A stretch of 64,000 bases of DNA from Achromobacter pulmonis (lineage in GTDB: Bacteria > Pseudomonadota > Gammaproteobacteria > Burkholderiales > Burkholderiaceae_B), in assembly GCF_902859765.1 (NCBI RefSeq), contig NZ_CADIJV010000026.1, positions 1 to 64,000 on the forward strand, in the 5' to 3' direction. Position 1 is the stretch's first letter. Each line of letters starts with the position of its first letter. The position numbers and the translations under genes are program-made. Below the pieces are notes generated by a model. It had not been told where the DNA came from and made no database searches. It worked only from the letters and a program-made list of their open reading frames with translations. Below are positions 61,695 through 64,000 of this stretch, one piece after another.

Positions 61695-63241
61695 ATGCCA
61701 TCCTGGGCGCACTCGTGGAGCCGGAATCGGCCGACAGCCCGCGGCCGTTGTCGCAAGGTTCCGAATGGACGTTCGAACTGATCCAGTCCTATGACGACGC
61801 GATCTCGCAGGTCGCGCGCGAGTACGGGCTGGACACCTATCCGAACCAGATCGAGGTCATCACCTCGGAGCAGATGCTGGACGCGTACGCGTCGGCGGGC
61901 CTGCCCATCGGTTATCCGCACTGGTCGTACGGCAAGGAGTTCATCCGCAACGAGCAGTACTACCGGCGCGGCATGCAGGGCCTGGCCTACGAGATCGTGA
62001 TCAACTCCAACCCCTGCATCGCGTATCTGATGGAAGAGAATTCCATGACGATGCAGGCGCTGGTGATAGCGCATGCGTGCTACGGCCACAACTCGTTCTT
62101 CAAGGGCAACTACCTGTTCCGCCAATGGACCGACGCCGATGGCGTGCTGGACTACCTGGTGTTCGCCCGCAAGTACGTGATGGATTGCGAGGATCGCTAC
62201 GGCATCGACGCGGTGGAAGCGCTGCTGGATTCCTGTCACGCGCTGTCGCACCATGGGGTGGACCGCTACAAGCGGCCGACGCCGATCTCGTACAAGGAAG
62301 AGGCCGCGCGCCAGGCCGAGCGCCAGGAGCACGCCCGCCTGCAGTACAACGACCTGTGGCGCACGCTGCCGCGGCTGGAAGCCGACCGGGACGAGCGCAT
62401 CGCCGCGCCCGTGTTCCCACCGGAGCCGGAAGAGAACCTGCTGTATTTCATCGAGAAGTACTCGCCCAAGCTGGCGCCGTGGCAGAAGGAGCTGGTGCGC
62501 ATCGTGCGCAAGGTCGCCCAGTACTTCTATCCGCAGACCCAGACCAAGGTGATGAACGAAGGCTGGGCCACGTTCTGGCACTACACCATTCTGAACCGGC
62601 TGCACGAGAAGGGCCTGGTCAACGACGGCTTCATGATGGAGTTCCTGCAGAGCCACACCAACGTCGTCAGCCAGCGCGGCTTCGACGAGCGCGGCTACGG
62701 CGGCATCAATCCGTATGCGCTGGGCTTCGCGATGATGTCGGATATCCGCCGCATCTGCGAAAAGCCCACCGATGAGGACCGCCGCTGGTTCCCAGACATC
62801 GCCGGCGGCGACTGGCTCAAGACGCTGGACTTCGCCATGCGTAACTTCAAGGACGAGTCGTTCATCTCGCAGTACTTGTCGCCGCGCCTGATCCGCGAGT
62901 TCCGCTTCTTCGCGATCTCCGATCACCAGGCCAATCCCAAGCTGGAAGTGGCCGCCATCCACGACGACGAAGGCTACCGTGACATCCGCCGCCTGTTGGC
63001 CGCGCAGCACAACCGCGACAACCAGGTGCCGGACATCCAGGTGATCCGTTTCAATCGCGACACCGACCGTTCGCTGGTGCTGCGCCACTTGAAGAGTCGC
63101 GGCCGGCCGCTGGCGGCCGAGGACGCCGAGCAGGTGATGAAGCATCTGGCGCGGTTGTGGGGGTTCCGGGTGCGGCTGGAGGAAACTGAGCCGGATGGCA
63201 CGGTCAGCGCCTACCGCGAGCAGGATCCGCCGAACGCCTGA
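61691..63241 (+). CDS. spoVR: SpoVR family protein (YcgB-like)
   Basis: A 516-residue cytoplasmic protein of the SpoVR/YcgB family. Blocks include EVITSEQMLDAYASAGLP, HWSYGKEF and MNEGWATFWHYTILNRL. In Bacillus SpoVR affects spore cortex; in non-sporulating proteobacteria it accompanies PrkA and YeaH in stress responses. Function is unresolved. It is translationally coupled to yeaH and followed by a strong terminator. Confidence 0.94.
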   Translation: MNAILGALVEPESADSPRPLSQGSEWTFELIQSYDDAISQVAREYGLDTYPNQIEVITSEQMLDAYASAGLPIGYPHWSYGKEFIRNEQYYRRGMQGLAYEIVINSNPCIAYLMEENSMTMQALVIAHACYGHNSFFKGNYLFRQWTDADGVLDYLVFARKYVMDCEDRYGIDAVEALLDSCHALSHHGVDRYKRPTPISYKEEAARQAERQEHARLQYNDLWRTLPRLEADRDERIAAPVFPPEPEENLLYFIEKYSPKLAPWQKELVRIVRKVAQYFYPQTQTKVMNEGWATFWHYTILNRLHEKGLVNDGFMMEFLQSHTNVVSQRGFDERGYGGINPYALGFAMMSDIRRICEKPTDEDRRWFPDIAGGDWLKTLDFAMRNFKDESFISQYLSPRLIREFRFFAISDHQANPKLEVAAIHDDEGYRDIRRLLAAQHNRDNQVPDIQVIRFNRDTDRSLVLRHLKSRGRPLAAEDAEQVMKHLARLWGFRVRLEETEPDGTVSAYREQDPPNA

Positions 63242-63312
63242 ACGAGTCTGGCTGTGGTCCGGACGCGGGCGTCCGGGAGGGTCGCCGCGGGGCGGGCACG
63301 GGCGCCTGCGAC

Positions 63313-63342
63313 AAAAAGGGGACGCAATAACGTCCCCTTTTT
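63313..63342 (+). terminator. prkA-yeaH-spoVR operon terminator
   Basis: AAAAAGGGGACG and CGTCCCCTTTTT form a perfect 12-bp stem with a CAATAA loop, 71 bases after the spoVR stop. Confidence 0.92.
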
Positions 63343-63424
63343 CTTTGCCTGCGCCGCCAATGCAGCTTTCTTGCCGATCTGCTAGAATCGCGGATTCGCA
63401 TTTTCAGCAATGCGTACCGGATCA

Positions 63425-63515
63425 GGACAGGTGGCCGAGTGGTTGAAGGCGCACGCCTGGAAAGCGTGTATACGTCAAAAGCGTATCGGGGGTTCGAATC
63501 CCCCTCTGTCCGCCA
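63425..63515 (+). tRNA. tRNA-Ser (anticodon GGA)
   Basis: A 91-base type II tRNA. The acceptor arm GGACAG pairs with CTGTCC, followed by G and an encoded CCA. The D arm contains GGCCGAGTGGTTGAAGGC. The anticodon arm CACGC-CTGGAAA-GCGTG gives GGA, reading UCC and UCU. The long variable arm (TATACGTCAAAAGCGTA) is typical of tRNA-Ser. The T arm is GGGGG-TTCGAAT-CCCCC. A TAGAAT hexamer at 63383-63388 is a plausible -10 box. Confidence 0.97.
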
Positions 63516-63563
63516 AGATTTCCTCAGGAATGGCCCGGGGTTGTTCCTCAGCCCCCTTGCCTC

Positions 63564-63599
63564 AAAACCCGCATGAACATTGGTTCTGCGGGTTTTTTG
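63564..63599 (+). terminator. terminator downstream of tRNA-Ser
   Basis: AAACCCGCA and TGCGGGTTT arms are followed by a T-run, 49 bases after the tRNA 3' end. Confidence 0.85.
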
Positions 63600-63676
63600 T
63601 TGCCGCGCGGGCGCCACGGGAAGCGGCGTGCGCCTTGCTCGGGCAGCCAGGCGCTGTGTGGCGCCGCTCGAACGAT

Positions 63677-64000
63677 CTAGTTTCGCACCACGCCGCGAAA
63701 GGCCGCCGAGAGCGCGGCCAGCGCATCGCGCGCGCGGCTGTCCCTGACCCGGGTATGCAGCAGGATGGGCAGCCGCGGCAGATCCGGCAGCCCCAGCCTG
63801 GGGCCGACGTCGACCGCGCCGAACGGCACCATGCGCGCGGCAAGCGCGGCCACCCCGAGCCCGGCCATGACAGCCGCGGCGACCGTCATCACGCCGCCGC
63901 CGACGAACACTTCGGTCCAGGGTATGCCTGCCTCATCGAGCAGTTGTCCGGCCATGGCGCGCACGCCACAGGGCTCGGCCATCGTGGCCAGCGGCAGCGG
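63677..64000 (-). CDS. LysR family regulator, C-terminal part (truncated by window end)
   Basis: The last 107 residues of a protein whose start lies beyond the window. MAEPCGVRAMAGQLLDEAGI and GGGVMTVAAAVMAGLGVAALA match the second half of a LysR effector-binding domain, ending AFRGVVRN. The DNA-binding domain is not visible, so the LysR call rests on this pattern. Confidence 0.75.
   Translation of the reverse strand, partial: PLPLATMAEPCGVRAMAGQLLDEAGIPWTEVFVGGGVMTVAAAVMAGLGVAALAARMVPFGAVDVGPRLGLPDLPRLPILLHTRVRDSRARDALAALSAAFRGVVRN

Noticed and set aside
63425-63515. tRNA-Ser as an integration site
   Set aside because: No integrase gene and no repeat of the tRNA 3' end was found in the remaining ~500 bases; the window ends too soon to judge.

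Overview
The window is GC-rich chromosomal DNA from a betaproteobacterium, most likely Alcaligenaceae (Achromobacter/Bordetella group). Supporting this are a lysine/alanine-repeat histone H1-like protein, an orphan Bug-type solute receptor, a Gram-negative dlt-like (dra-type) D-alanylation operon, and betaproteobacterial housekeeping blocks: rplM-rpsI-argC, erpA-anmK-M23 peptidase-tyrS, and glyA-nrdR-ribD. No insertion sequence, prophage or CRISPR array was seen. Gene identities come from reading translated sequence and motifs; no database search was run.

Layout. 1-2.7 kb: end of a DUF3426 zinc-ribbon protein, a PfkB-family kinase and a glycine-zipper lipoprotein. 3.1-7.3 kb: a five-gene D-alanylation operon (carrier protein, DltD, a DltX-like miniprotein, DltB, DltA). 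7.4-8.7 kb: a YggT protein and the H1-like protein. 9.1-13.4 kb: nrdAB with two NrdR boxes; nrdR itself lies at 50.5 kb. 13.5-17.6 kb: an indolepyruvate ferredoxin oxidoreductase divergent from an Lrp-type regulator, followed by a 160-bp element bounded by a perfect 33-bp inverted repeat. 18-27 kb: Bug receptor, alpha/beta hydrolase and LysR; a small lipoprotein; an MFS exporter; gltX; and a PatZ-like acyltransferase without the CoA-ligase histidine loop. 27-31.9 kb: an SsuABC/NMT1-type ABC importer with a cysteine hydrolase, a carboxylesterase and darP.

31.9-39.6 kb: pmbA, an unusual orphan DctP-like receptor, and a livKHMGF branched-chain amino acid transporter with two terminator-like hairpins between livK and livH. 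39.9-48.9 kb: rplM-rpsI, argC, a coiled-coil membrane protein with a 27-bp tandem repeat, erpA, anmK, an M23 endopeptidase, tyrS, a PEBP-family protein and a LysE exporter. 49-54 kb: glyA, nrdR and ribD, with an inverted hydrolase/GlxA-type regulator pair inserted before ribD. 54-57.6 kb: two overlapping lipoprotein genes of unknown function (one DUF3142). 57.6-58.5 kb: a gene-poor, hairpin-rich gap. 58.5-63.2 kb: the prkA-yeaH-spoVR stress operon. The window closes with tRNA-Ser(GGA) and the C-terminal end of a LysR regulator.

How the genes connect: the Dlt proteins form one activation-to-transfer chain for D-alanine onto an envelope acceptor. NrdR probably represses nrdAB through the paired boxes. 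Lrp probably controls the divergent indolepyruvate oxidoreductase. AnmK and the M23 enzyme both act in peptidoglycan turnover. PrkA, YeaH and SpoVR are expected to act together in starvation or stress.
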